Source: Azolla caroliniana | Taxonomy: Eukaryota; Polypodiophyta | Reading direction: 5' to 3' | DNA: 64,000 bases | Assembly: GCA_043228905.1 (NCBI GenBank) | Contig: JBHGNT010000005.1 | Coordinates: 23,064,001 to 23,128,000 of the forward strand | Part shown: piece by piece, positions 37,681 to 50,308 of the stretch | Numbering within the stretch: the stretch's first letter is position 1 | How the letters are laid out: every line of letters starts with the position of its first letter | The notes under the pieces: model-generated | The model's input: the letters and a program-made list of their open reading frames with translations, nothing else | Database searches by the model: none | Told to the model about the DNA's origin: nothing | Program-made: the position numbers and the translations under genes

Positions 37681-40600
37681 ATGGAGGAGCAAATGAGGCT
37701 TATGTGTACGATGATGGAACGAATGTTGTGGGAGCAAGGAATGATGACAAGCATCGATAAAGCTGTCGACAATATTCTTGCACGAGTAGGAATCTTCGAA
37801 GGTATGAATTTAACAAGATTTTTGAAGATTTACAATAAAGAAATGCTTAAACGTGGTGTCGACGAAGCTGCAAAAGTTAATAGCTTCAATCGACTCGTTG
37901 CGATTGGGCTACAAGAAAGGATCCATGAGGTACAAAGGGAGCATCAAACATGGGCGAATTTCAAAAGAGCATTACCGAATGAATACAACCTCAACAATAT
38001 GTCAAGGATGACAAGGCGAGCTTTCATGGACTGAGTAGAGTCTGATAAACATTTAAGTGTTTTGGAAGTGTTAAAAGAATTTTCAAAAAGATTTGAGCAA
38101 TTAAATGTTAGGGATAGAAATATAATAGTGTCAAATAAAATAATATTGTTTCTACAAGCCACTATATTAAAGACAAGAAGGGCTTGGGAATGCTTCTAGA
38201 AGATTAGAATAGTCCAAGTGGACTTACGGAAGACTGGGAGGAGGTGAAAAGGGCGTGTGCCCATTTCTGTAAAAGAAAGTTATTGTTTATGGAGCTACTT
38301 GAGAGGAAGGGAGACGAAACGGGGAACAACTCGAGGAAAAAGAAAGTAGAAGAGTCACTCTTACATGAATTGGTGAATGGCATGAAAGAATTGTCTATCA
38401 AAGTGACAAAGCTCAACTTCATCAAGGAAAGGAGGTGGAATGGTTTGAACGTGTGTGTGGTGTGACAGTATCGACCATCAGAAGAAAGATTGTAAAGAAC
38501 ATAGGGAAGGTCTTAAACATGATAAAGTTTAATATCAAGATGACAAGATTCACTCGACAGGGACTCGACAACCACTTCAACTCAACTTCGGGTGAGGTGG
38601 AATGAAAAAGCTTATGGAAGATGCCCAGACAGAAACAACTCAAGCGATATAATCCGTGGCAACATTATTGTTGTGCGTAGAAGACTCATATGGTGGATAT
38701 GGCGCTTTTGACAAAATGTGATGGAGTATGCAAGAAAAGGGAAGGTTCGAGTGGATGATTCAAAAGAGCAGGAGATGAAATATGAAACTTCACTTGATGG
38801 AATGATCCAGTAGACATACTATCAGCATTCGCCCAAGTGAATGCACAAGAGGTACTAGTCGAAGAGAAGTGAGAGAGCTGAGGAGGTTGATCCAGCAAAG
38901 AAACATGAGACACGAGAACAAAAGAGAAGAGAGATGGAAAAGGGTGCTCCTGAGTTGAAGGAAGCTGATAAAGTAAAAGGGCAATCAGGCCCATCTTCCA
39001 AGCTTACTTCGGACATAGAAGCAGCAATGGATATAAAATAGGTACTAGAAACAAGAATATTAAATAGTAAGGTAGAATTTACTTTAAGAGAAGTGTTGGG
39101 TATAGCAAAGAAAGAATGTCATGAAGTTATCATAGATATTATTATAAGAAAGAGACAGGTGACAAAGGAAATTACGAGAGGGTGTGCAACAACACTCCAA
39201 GATTTGTATGGTGGCACCATCAATGCTGCAAGTGTAAAAAACAGAAATGATGTTAGGGTTCATGAAGGGGATAGAAGTCACTATACAAGGGACCATTGGG
39301 CTAGCGCAACAACGGAGGCGCCTACAAAAATTGGGGAGCAACAAATTCCATGTATTGCTTTGATCGATCATGGATGAAAGATTAACATGATGTCGTCGGA
39401 ATTTTATGCTCAAGGATGGTGGCCGATCGACAAGAATCATGGGTGGAAGATAAGAGCTACCACAGAGACTACAGAGGATCTATTCGGAGCATGCCTCAAT
39501 GTGAAGGTAACAATTGGAGATGTGTCGGTGAATCAAAATTTCTTTGTGCAAGATCAATCAACCTACCCCATCATCCTTGGTCAACCATACATCACCGCAA
39601 TAAGGATGGAAACAAAGGTGATTGATGATGGTTCGGCTTTTGCAAGGATTAAGAGTCAAGATGGAAGGAAGACTTTCCAATTCTTAACCGTGAGGCCTAA
39701 ACACAGAAGAAATAAAGAATGCTTGAGGGAACATCCAATTCGGGAGGTGATGAGGAATTTTCCCAAGATTTTTAGATAGGACTTTTATAGGTAGGGGTTG
39801 TGATAGCCCGGACATGAAAGAAAACCCATAAATAATAATGTAAATAAAGATATTCCTTGTACAATCTCATGTAGTGGTGCTACTTTAATACTAAAAGTAG
39901 ATAATAATAAAATACAAAATGCTTCTGAGTACTTTAAGTGTTCTGGATTAATAGATGATGATGAAGAAATTCAGAATATGTTTGATGAATTAATTTTTGA
40001 AGATACAATAACTCATTTGGAAGCAATAGAGGACGACAATGAAATCCAAGTTCCTATCCATTCGATCAAGATGTACAAGGTCATTGAAGAAGTTGCTCGA
40101 AAGGATCATGAGGCACATATCCTAACAAAGTACAAGACAGTGGAGAAGAAGGTTCGTCCTATTGTTGCTCCACTTCCAAAGGATAGTGAAAGGACAATCA
40201 AAGAAGCAGCCATAGAGCTAGTGATCAAAGACCTAGGAAAGGTGGGACATGTGTTTACTTCAGAAACAATACAAGGGTTGAAAATAGGAGGGGGTGACTT
40301 CCTATTGCCAACTAAAGAAAAGCAATTCAAGGAGATGTTAAAAAGGCATGGAAAGACGTTCGCATTCCAACCTGAGGAAATAGGGTGTGTGGATCCAGAA
40401 ATAGTAGAGCCCATGGTTATATTTACTATCCCTCATATTCCATGGAATTTTAAGCCACTACCCATGCCTAGGGCTAGAATCCCTCAACTATTAGAACTTC
40501 TAAAAGAAAAGATAAGGATGGGTATCTTGGAACCATCAAATTCTCCTTATTCAAGTCGATGGTTCACTGTGTTAAAGAAAGATGGGCGACTCCGATTTAT

Positions 40601-40834
40601 CCAAGATATGTAACCCGTGAATAAGGTAACAATCTGAAACTCGGGAGTAGGGCCAATTCTGGATGAGTTTACTAAGATGTTTCCAGGAAGAGCTATATAT
40701 TCAATTGGAGACCTTTATTCCAGGTATGATCAATTTCAACTTGCTATCAAAAGTCGAGATATTACTTCTATCAAGACACATATAGGGTTAGTACAGATGT
40801 GTACCTTGCCGCAAGGAGCGACCAACTTAGGGGC
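37681..40834 (+). pseudogene. Element F: Ty3 gag, protease and RT start (FLDD lineage)
   Basis: ATG 37681 opens gag (VDNILARVGIFEGMNLTRFLKIYNKEM); stops from 38032 break it and a second piece lies at 38244-38465. The protease region spans 39093-39779, but its active site reads LIDHG followed by a TGA (39375-39377). LGQPYI (39577) is the usual downstream motif. 39978-40613 runs into RT fingers (VEPMVIFTIPHIPWNFKPLPMPRARIP, MGILEPSNSPYSSRW). The first palm part reads IYSIGDLYSRYDQFQLA (40693) and LPQGATNL, then copia N interrupts. Decayed but closer to complete than H. Confidence 0.8.
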
Positions 40835-43800
40835 TGAAAAGAATTGCGTGCGGAAGCAATATAGAAAACTGAACAACAGAAAACGCAGGTTTAATGGAGA
40901 GCTTAGGTTTGCACAGTACGCATGGGAGAGACAAAGAGAGTAAACATAGAACTTAATTCAAAAAACTCATACTCAAGTTGTACATAGGATGTGCTCAGTG
41001 AGCACTTTTATACAAGCCTTGACAATCAGGCTGACACAAGTACTGACAATACTTGACTGCTCATAAATGAGCCTCGACTCTTACTCCCAAAATTATTCCT
41101 TACGAGGAATATCTTTCTAACGGCCTTTCGGTTTACGCACCGATACGGCCTTCCTACGCACAGGTTTGCGTACCGGGTTACGCATCCGTTTTACGCACCG
41201 GTCCAGCCTAACCGATCGGTCCCAACCGATCCGGTCCTCGTCTTGCTCAGCCGATCCGGCCGATGTTGAGCTTGTCTCTCAACACTCCACCTCAAGCTCA
41301 ACTTGAGGCTCTTCGAGATCTTCCGGAACACCGCTCCGGTTCCTCCTGGCTCCACACCTCGCTCGCGCTCCTCAGCCTTTTTGACTCCGTGCGCTTCGAC
41401 CCTTCCGATCAGTACGACCCTTCATAGCTCCCTTGTTGTCGCGGTGTTGGCGCTTCTCCTGCTGCCTTCTTTTCCGCTTGGCCCTCGGTTGATTCAGTGT
41501 ATCCGAATCAAACACTCGAACCGACTCGGCTACCTCCGATTGGTTTTCGCTCTCGTCCAAGTTGGTTGTCTCCAACTCGTCTTCAGTCTTCTCGCCCTTG
41601 ACGGCATCATCTCCCCCATGCTTGGTTGGCTTTGGCTCTTTCTTTCGGTTGCTCCCCTTATGTCCGCTTTCGGACTCTTCCGCGGATCCACCCTCGGCTT
41701 CTTCAGCCGATCCGAAATCAAATTCGTCATCCGTCTCGGCGTCGCAGTCTTCTCCGCTCCTTTCCTGCTTCCTTCCATGGTCATTCGGGATGTCTCTCCC
41801 CCTCAAGTTTGGCACGTCGAGGTGATGCAATCCAAGCGCACCCAAGAATTGCCGCAACTTGTCCAGACCAAGAGGCTTGGTGAAGATGTCGGCGGTCTAC
41901 CGATCCGTCGGAACATACTGAAGTTCGACTTCACAAGAAAGGACACGCTCACGGACAAAATGTTAGTGCACCTCAATGTGCTTGGTTCGTGGGTAGAAGA
42001 CGGGGTTCTTCCCAAGTTGGATGCTGCTGAGGTTCTCGCAGTAGATCGTCGTCGGATCGGACACCCCCACCTGCAAATCCTTAAGTAGCCGCTTCAACCA
42101 TAGGGTTTCGCATGTCACGACAGCCGCTCCTCTATACTCGGCTTTGGTGCTCGACAGCGCAACTGTCGGCTGCTTCTTGCTACTCCACGCTATCGCGGCA
42201 CTCCAAAGAGAGAATGCGTATCCGGACGTGGATCGGCGATCGGCGACGTTGCCGGCCCAGTCAGCATCGGTGTTGCCGACCAACTGTGGGGTTGTACCGG
42301 TCCGATATAGTAGTCCCTGGTCCGTAGTGCCGCTTACGTACCACAGTACGCGTTGCGCACACTGAAGGTGCTCCTCAGTAGGTCGCGCCATGAACTGACT
42401 GATCACCCCGACCGGATAACTGAGATCGGGTCGGGTGATGGTCAAGTATATGAGGTTGCCGACTATCTGTCGGAACCTCGTCGGGTCGCATACCTTGCCA
42501 GACTCAGGGCGAAGCTTGACGGTTCTATCTAGAGGAGTCGAGACGGACTTACAGTCTGCCATCCCGAATTTGAAGAGCATATTCAGCGCGTAATGACGAT
42601 GGCTAATCAATATGCCTTTGGGGGTGCGGATCACTTCGATCCCGAGAAAGTATTGAAGGTCCCCCAGATCCTTCATGTCAAACGATGCCGCAAGCTGGAG
42701 CTTCACGCGGTTGATTTCACCTAGATCGGCGTCGGTGATGACCAAGTCATCAACATAGAGTAAAATACTCACTGGCCCAAGTCGACCTTTCCGAACGAAC
42801 AGTGAGGAGTCCGATTTTGACGTCGCAAAGCCCATCCGACGCAGTCGATGCGTGATCTTCGCGTTCCAGGCACACGGGGCTTACTTCAGTCCGTAAAGGG
42901 ACTTTTTCAATCGGCACACTACCGAAGTGTTTGTTCCGTAGTGAAATCTGGGGGTTGTACCATGTACACCTGTTCCTCAAGCTCACCTTGCAGGAACGCA
43001 TTCTTTACATCCATCTGATGTAAGTGCCATCCCTTTGCCGCAGCTACCGCGAGCAAAACACGGACGGTCGTCATCTTCGCGACCGGCACAAATGTCTCAT
43101 CGTAGTCGATGCCGTATTTCTGCGCGTAGCCTTTCGCTACTAACTGAGCCTTGTATCGGTTGACCAAGCCGTCGGTGTTGTACTTGACCTTGTACACCTA
43201 CCTACATCCGATCGGCTTCAGACCCTTCGGTGTGTCAACCAGGTCCCAAGTCTCGTTTTCCGCTAGTGCATGCATCTCTTCCTCCATTGCAACGCGCCAA
43301 TTCACATCCTGAACCGCTTCTGCGTAGCTCTCCTGCTCACTCACTTCCGCTACACGGGTCATGTACGCATAATGATGCGCCATGTACTCGTTGTATCCGA
43401 ACCGCACAACTAGGTTCTTCTGGTTGGTAGATCGGCGTAATCGGTCATTAGCCGATGTCAAGATTTTCTCGGCCGACGCAGACTTCGCTCTTGAAGGTCC
43501 GTCACCGCTTTCCTCGGAATCGGACTCACATCGGTCTGACTCGTTCCTATCCGTGCCGGAATCCGACACCTTCTTCTTCCCTTTCTCTTTGCGCGTAAGC
43601 CGTCTCCTCGGCTTCCTGCGCGGGGAATGCACAGCCGAGTCTCCACTACTCGTAGGCTCTTCATCGGACTGGTCGTGCCGACTCAGTCATTAGTTCGGTT
43701 CACTTAACCGAACCAAAATCGGACTCTCTTCCCGGGTCCCGATTTCCGGCTCATCCGGAGGCATCTTGGCCTTGCTGACCTCATCGTCAGAACTCAGATT

Positions 43801-46629
43801 GGAGGTGAGGTCCGGAGTTGGAGGCAAGTACCAGGACGGGGACTCATCAAACACAATGTCGCGGCTCACGCGCGCTTGTTTGGTACGCGGGTTATAGCAC
43901 TTATAACCCTTCTGCTCATCCGAATAGCCGACCAAGATACACTTCTCGGCTTTAGCGTCCAACTTCCTCCTTTTCTCCTTCGGCACATGCACATACGCAT
44001 TGCTACCGAAAACTCGTAGGTGTCGCAAGTTCGGCTTCGTTCCGAAATATAGCTCATGCGCCGACACTTTATCTCCGATCCGATTCTGGATGTATACAGC
44101 GCGGTCCTTACCGCCTCGGCCCAATAGAACTTGGGCAAGCTCTTCTCTTCCAGCATTGCCCGTGCCACTTCCACAACCGACCGATTTTTCCTCTTGGCCA
44201 CGCCGTTTTGCTCCGGCATGTATCTACAACTGAATTCGCGCCGAATTCCCATCTATTGTAGATAAGCGTTGAAATGACCGGAAAAGTATTCTTTTCCACC
44301 ATCCGACCGCAGGCACTTGATCTTTCTTCCTGTTTCCGTTTCCACAAACCCTTTGAGGTCCCGGAAACAATCGAAAACTTCGCTCTTCCTCTCGATGAGG
44401 TAGATCCATGTGTGCCACGTATAGTCGTCGATGAAGGAGACGAAATATCGGCTCCCGCCAAGACTAACGTTTTGTGTCGGCCCCCACACATCGGAGTGTA
44501 TCAAGTCGAGCTTGTTCCGGCTCCGGTTACGCTCGTTGGGGAAGGGAAGTCGGTGTTGCTTCCCAAGCTGGCAGGCTTCACAAATTTGTGTCTTCCGGCC
44601 ATTAAATTTGGGCAATCCAAACACCACTTGTTTCGATTGCAAGTCTTGGAGCCGCTGGTAGTTGACGTGGCCTATCCGCTTGTGCCATAAGTCGATGTAC
44701 GACTCGACTTTTTGTCCCTTCGCGAACATTGCGGTGCCACCGTCAGTAGAGTCGAGGATGAACATCCTCCCATATCTGCGCCCTTGCGCAATAATACGGC
44801 CTTCTTCCTCAATGAAGCACCCGAGGTGTGTAAACCGAACCTACATCCCCTGGTCGACGATCTGCCCGACCGACACCAGATTCTTCGTGATGGTCGGGAC
44901 GTGTAACATGTTCATAAGTTTCCCTTTCTACCTGACATGGCTCAAGGGAACTTCATCGACATTCGCAATCAGATGCGGAGTGTCGTCTCCGGTTGCGACT
45001 ACTCCTGGTTGCGTCGGTTTCTCAAGGTATGAGAACCACTCCTCGTGGCACGTCATGTGGTTTGACGCGCCGGAGTCGACGTACCACACCTCGTCCGATT
45101 TCGGGGTGGACTGCTTCATTGAGTTTGCTTCGTGTCTCGTCACGAAGACTGACCCTTTTCCGGCTTCTCCGGATCCTTCGGCGTAGTGCGATCGTTGCCG
45201 GTTTCCTTTGTCGGTATGTCTGGAACTAGATCCGAAACCGGTCCTCTCTGACCCGGCGCGCTTTTTCTAGCACTCGATTTCCCTATGGCCTTTCTTGCCA
45301 CAATACCAGCACTCCGCGGCAAATTTCCTTTGCCGGTTCTCGTCGCCTCGACTCACCCTGTTTCCAGAGGGTCCGGAGTTGCTGTCAGCATCACTTCGGT
45401 GCCTTCTTCCTTGATCCCGTCGGTCGCCTCCATTGCGTACCGACTCGCCTCGTCCGCCACAACCACGGGGCCTATCTCCCTCTGCGTACAACATCTTGTT
45501 GTCGGTGTGCGTGCTCGTTGACGCACCCGCGTGGTTCTCCTCTACCAGGAGCATCGACTGTAAGTCGAAAAAGGACGGCGTATTCTCCAGGGTACACACA
45601 GCAGTTCGGAACGCACCGAACTTTGATGCCAAACCCCCGAGACAGACCTGGACCATCTCGCTTTCCTCAATGTTCACATCGATGGAAGCTAAGGAGTCAC
45701 ATATGTCCTTAATCCTCGAGGTATAGTCAGCCACCGACAAATCGCGTTGCCGTAGGTTGCTCAACTCCTGTCGGAGCTGAAGCTTCTTGGCTGTGGTGCT
45801 CGCAGCGAAAATCTTCTTCAGATTTTCTCACGCACCCTTCGGCATTTTTGCATCCCGAACATAGCTTAACAGTTGTTCGCCCACACAATACGCGAAACAG
45901 TACAACACTCTGCTCGCCGATTGTTCCCACGCCGGGAAGTCTTTGTGTGTCAAATCGGGTGCTGTGTCATTTGCTCCATCGACATAGCTCCAATAACCGT
46001 GTCCGAGCAGGTACTGGTGCATCTTGTAGGACCAAGATGCGTAGTTGGTTCTGTCGAGCTTCTCTGTTGAAAGCGAGCGAGCCATTCCTCTGTCCATCGG
46101 TTTTCTTGTTCTTCTTCATTGGTTTTCCCTTCAAGCAAAGTCGGCTACAGAGGTTCTCAACCCTCGCGCTCTGATACCATGAAGAGAATTGCGTGTGGAA
46201 GCAATATAGAAAACTGAACAACAGAAAACGCAGGTTTAATGGAGAGCTTAGGTTTGCACAGTACACACGGGAGAGACAGAGAGAGTAAACATAGAACTTA
46301 ATTCAAAAAACTAATACTCAAGTTGTACATAGGATGTGCTCAGTGAACACTTTCATACAAGCCCTGACAATCAGGCTGACACAAGTATTGACAATACTTG
46401 ACTGCTCATAAATGAGCCTCGACTCTTACTCCCAAAATTATTCCTTACGAGGAATATCTTTCTAACGGCCTTTCGGTTTACGCACCAATACGACCTTCCT
46501 ACGCACCAGTTTGCGTACCGGTTTACGCATCTGTTTTACGCACCGGTCCAACCTAACCGATCGGTTCCAACCGATCCGGTCCTCGTCTTGCTCAGCCGAT
46601 CCTGCCGATGTTGAGCTTGTCTCTCAACA
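40835..46629 (-). mobile_element. Copia element N, 5.8 kb, minus strand
   Basis: LTRs of 450 bp (40835-41284 and 46180-46629; minus TGTTGAGAGAC...TTCTCTTCA) differ at roughly 18 sites (about 4 percent), so the insertion is older than A, B and K. TSD is GGGGC/GGGGT (40830-40834, 46630-46634). The PBS next to the 5' LTR (rc of 46165-46179) reads TGGTATCAGAGC, complementary to initiator tRNA-Met. It sits in F RT between LPQGATNL and the FLDD block. Confidence 0.88.
41372..46097 (-). pseudogene. Copia N gag-pol with stops and an unusual charged C-terminal extension
   Basis: gag starts at 46097 (SLSTEKLDRTNYASWSYKMHQYL) with a stop near 45828. It continues to a CCHC knuckle (CWYCGKKGHREIEC, about 45310), protease YVDSGASNHM (45080), GAG-pre-integrase LWHKRIGHVNY (44690) and integrase (HSDVWGP, SDGGKEY, PEQNGVAKRK). 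A polar linker follows, then RT with YVDDL (about 42750), then RNase H (STKAEYRGAAV...YCENLSSIQLGKNP). After RNase H the frame carries two stops. It then continues for about 150 codons (41857-41372) of alternating acidic and Lys/Arg-rich sequence before the 3' LTR, where copia pol normally ends. Confidence 0.85.
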
Positions 46630-46862
46630 GGGGTGCATATGATGAATGGAATGAACAAGGGTACTTCATGATTTTATTCCTGACATTACAATGCCTTTTT
46701 TAGATGATGTTCCGATTAAGGGATGCAAGGAGGAAGAGAAGAATGAAGAACTAGACGAAAGTGGTTGTCGACAATTCGTGGTCGAGCATATCAAGGATTG
46801 TGAGAACTTAGAAGATACTATCAAGGATGGAAGAAGTGCATTTGACCTTATCAGGGGCGAAG
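46630..46862 (+). pseudogene. Element F RT, central part (FLDD active site)
   Basis: Resumes after N with HMMNGMNK and, in the next frame, MPFLDDVPIKGC (46691-46726), the RT active site of this lineage, then a CRQFVVEHIKDCE helix. It is cut at 46862 by the left LTR of E; the continuation IFGAKEILIIGH is at 61740. A small frameshift lies near 46665. Confidence 0.8.
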
Positions 46863-46959
46863 TGTCACGGACGTAGACGAGGGCAAGGACAAGTAGGTGA
46901 GCTCAATATTAAGAAAGAGAGAAAGATAGATATATAGATAGAGAGGAGCATAGACAAGT

Positions 46960-47010
<51 letters not shown>

Positions 47011-47177
47011 GACAAAAGAGCGAGAACTAAATTATATGCTTCCATAACTGGTGTTGTTCACCTTGATTGTAATCAAGGTGCACCGAAGTATTTATACAAG
47101 AATGTGGTGGTATGCATGTAAGCTAGGAAACATCTAGAGAATGCATGGAAACTTCATGCATGGCTATGCATTCTCTA

Positions 47178-47195
47178 GAAGTTTCTTGAAAGTTC
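47178..47195 (-). promoter_or_regulatory. Heat-shock-element-like array in the E 3' LTR
   Basis: GAAgtTTCttGAAagTTC on the plus strand, four perfect units (symmetrical motif), 80-100 bp upstream of the minus-strand TATA box. Confidence 0.7.
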
Positions 47196-47253
47196 TAGTG
47201 ATTAACTTACAATGTAATAAGTTGAAACTTATACAATACAATAATGCATAGAT

Positions 47254-47323
47254 GGAATGTAGCTAAATTGGTAAGGTTGCCCAATAAGACCAAGAGGTCA
47301 TGGGTTCAACCCCCTACATTCCA
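47254..47323 (+). other. tRNA-like module in the E 3' LTR
   Basis: 70 nt opening with GGAATGT and closing with ACATTCC plus A, a 7-bp acceptor-type stem. A box TAGCTAAATTGG (one change from the other copy), B-box-like GGTTCAACC. Orientation is opposite to the element. Confidence 0.6.
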
Positions 47324-47337
47324 TCGTGTCTATGACA

Positions 47338-47932
47338 TTATCCTCCCGGGACTCGGGGCTGGCTTATGTGGGTATCGTTGATGAAAATCGCGAATGACCT
47401 CCAGAGCGTTTTGTAAATGTGTAATTGGTTCCCATGTGGCATCCGAAATGGGGTACCCTTTCAATAAGACCAAATATTGGAGTTGTCGACGACGATATCG
47501 AGAGTCTAGGATTTGCTCAACCTCATATTCTTCGCCCGTCGACAATTCCACAAGTGGCGGTGGAGGAGGGTGTCGTCCTGGAATTCAAGAAGGATGGTAG
47601 AGTTCGAGGAGGGAAACATGAAAAACATCGTGAATCCTGAATGTTGCAGGAAGTGCTAACCGGAAGGCGACTGGGTTGATCTGCTCGATGATACGAAAGG
47701 GGCCTAGTCTTTTGTAGTCCAATTTTACACAAGGACGTGTGGTGGCGATGTGACGGCGTAACAGCCAAACCATGTTGCGGGGCTTCAAGCCACATTCGGA
47801 GAGACAGATCGGCGATGAACGGCACTCACGAAACTCTATTCCTTACAACAAGACTCTCGTTCAGCTTCCGTTTATGTTTCAGAGTTTCATTAGATCGCGT
47901 GCGATGTCAGCTGGGATGAGCAAGCTTTATGC
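47338..47932 (-). pseudogene. Element E: integrase tail and chromodomain
   Basis: Minus frames read ADIARDLMK, then [40 protein letters not shown], and a chromodomain (EEYEVEQILDSRYRRRQLQYLVLLKGY, ATWEPITHL; 47540-47400). This parallels element G. Several stops and shifts. CCCGGGAGGATAA lies directly before the LTR (47350-47338, minus) as the polypurine tract. It is interrupted at 47932 by copia A. Confidence 0.8.
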
Positions 47933-48594
47933 TGTTGGGATTTTCGGTCCCTCCGGATGGGATGTCCGGAGATGAATGACGGCAGGCCTGGTTGCGGTTA
48001 CGGAACCGGAGGATGAAGAGTACCCGGTTACGGAGCCGGATGATGAAGACCCCGGCTACGGAGCCGGATGACGAAGACCCCGGCTACGGAGCCGGATGAC
48101 GAAGACCCGGCTACGGAGCCGGATGATGAAGACCCCGGTTACGGAGCCGGATGACGAAGTACCCGGAGAGAGATCCGGATGCGGAGACTATATTTGTAAA
48201 TAGCCCGAAAGTCATATGTGTATAAATATGACTTAGGGCAAACAGTTTAGTCGTTGTTGTTGCTCATTTTCTGTTTTCACTTAGAGAGAGTGAAGAGAGC
48301 AGCCGAGAGAGAGAGAGAGAGAGAGAGACGAAGAGGTCGTTGCCTCTGTGTATTACCGCCGCCTGTGGCGAAGACAGTGAGCTCAAGGTTGTTGCCTTGA
48401 AGCTTCACCATTGTACATCTCTGTTCATAGTGATAGTTGGAGTTTGAAGACTCCCGTGGTTTTTTTCCCATTTAGGGTTTTCCACGTAAAATATCCTGTG
48501 TACTCTTCTCTCTATTGTCTCCGTGTACTTTGTATTTCCTATTTTCTGTGAGTTGATCCTATTCCTCGGTTGTGGCCGAGCACCGTGTGCAACA
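47933..48594 (+). repeat. 5' LTR of copia A
   Basis: 662 bp. 47995-48175 is a minisatellite of 26-29-bp units (acggagccggatgatgaagaccccgg type). TATA-like TATAAATATG is at 48221-48230 and a (GA)n run at about 48305-48328. Confidence 0.95.
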
Positions 48595-48624
48595 AGTGGT
48601 ATCAGAGCGACGGCAGTGCAGAAA

Positions 48625-50308
48625 ATGGAAGGCGGCAGCAGCGGGCAGCCGGGGATGATGGTGCTGAATGCGCAGAACTACGCCGACTGGAAGATAAAGA
48701 TGGAGGACCTGCTCATTGTTCGGGACCTGTATGAACCGATCGACAGGTCGGAAATACCCAAGGGGGTACTTGAGACGGAATGTAGGCTTCTGAACCGGAA
48801 AGCCGTTGCAACCATTCGGCAATACGTCGACGTGAGCGTTCTACAACATGTGGCGAACGACACCAACGCATATGAGATGTGGCGGAAGCTGTCGGGCCTC
48901 TACGAGAGGAAGAATGCGTTGAACCGGACCTCCCTGATGAGGAAGATAGTGAACCTCAAGTACCAGGATGGCGAGAGTATGGTGGAACACGTAAGCACGT
49001 TCATGGGATTCGTGAACCAGCTTGCGGCGATCAAATTCCCGTTGGAGGATGCAATGCAAGCCATCATCCTGATGTGTACATTGCCGGAAAGCTGGGAGAA
49101 CTTGGTGGTGACTCTCAGCACCTCCTGCACCGAAGATAACTTGTCCCTACAAACGGTAAAGACAAGTATTTTGAACGAAGAAGCGCGTCGGAGAGATAAA
49201 GAACCGGCCTCCGATCCGAAGATGCTGCTTACCGAATTGGATCGGGGAAGACAACGGAACCGGAGCCCGCAAAGACGGGAGAAGTCGGGGACCCGGTCGC
49301 AGTCAAGAGGAAGGCCCACATGCTTCCACTGTGGGAAGCCGGGGCACTTCCGGAAGAATTGTCGGCATTACCGAAAAGACAACGGAGCCGACGACACTGA
49401 TTCGAAGAAGTCACCGGAGCGAAACGGTGCATACCGGGGAGCCACGGACCGGAGAGGTCCGGATCGGTGAGGGCAGGACCGGAAAGGAACGACGGCACTC
49501 GCGGCAAGTGAAGAAGAGATAATGCTCATTACCGAAGAGAGGGAGCTGAACCTTGCCGGTGAAGAGATGACCTGGGTGGTCGATTCCGGAGCGTCGTTCC
49601 ACCTGACCCCGGAGAAGAAATACTTCTCATCCTACACAGCCGGTGAGCATGGCTGTGTCCGGATGGGAAATGAAGGTACATGTCGGATTGCCGGCATAGG
49701 AGACGTGTGGCTGATGACATCAACCGGATGCAAAATGTTGCTGAAGGATGTCCGACACGTTCCGGAGGTTCGATTGAACCTGATTTCGGCCGGGAGGCTA
49801 GACGATGAAGGCTACACGGGTAGCATCCGGAACGGTGTCATGAAGTTCAGCAAAGGGAGCCTGATAGTGGCTCGGGCCCGGAAGGTCAACACACTGTACC
49901 TGATGAATTCCCGGCTATGTCCGGAGGAGCTGAACGTGGCAGCCGATACTGCCGGTGAGCTGTGGCACAAGAGACTGTGCCACATGAGTGAGAAGGGGAT
50001 GAAGAGGCTTGCAGAAGACAACCTTATTCCAGTGAAGCACGTGCACCTGGAGAAGTGCACCGATTGCCTGGCCGGTAAGCAAAACCGGACCTCCTTCCGC
50101 TCAAGGCCACCGACGAGACGTAGCGCACCATTGGAGTTGGTGCACACTGACGTGTGCCAAGTAGAAACGAAGTCACATGGCGGAGCCCAGTACTTCGTGA
50201 CATTCATTGATGACCACAGTCGGAAGCTGTGGACGGCACCGCTGAAGACAAAGGACCAAGTGTTGTGCGTCTTCAAAGAACTCCACGCGAGAGTGGAAAG
50301 GGAATCCG
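48625..50308 (+). pseudogene. Copia A gag, protease and integrase start, with stop codon
   Basis: ATG 48625 starts gag (EGGSSGQPGMMVLNAQNYADW). A CCHC knuckle CFHCGKPGHFRKNC lies at about 49321-49362. A TGA at 49468-49470 stands where B has an Arg codon (CGA), in a frame that otherwise continues. Protease WVVDSGASFHL (about 49576), GAG-pre-integrase LWHKRLCHMSEKGM (49960), and the integrase first Asp in HTDVCQ (50143) follow. At 50303-50310 an 85-bp segment present in B is missing. The frame therefore shifts and the second catalytic Asp (ADNGGEY context) is gone. Confidence 0.92.

Larger units (their letters stand above)
46863..47337 (-). repeat. 3' LTR of E
   Basis: 475 bp with (GA)n at about 46965-47006, predicted transcript start block (47064-47054), TATA box (47096-47089), HSE array (47178-47195) and tRNA-like module (47254-47323). 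Confidence 0.88.

Noticed and set aside
41303-42088. 261-codon plus-strand open frame
   Set aside because: It lies opposite copia N RNase H and its charged tail; the product is repetitive Leu/Ser/Pro and matches no family.
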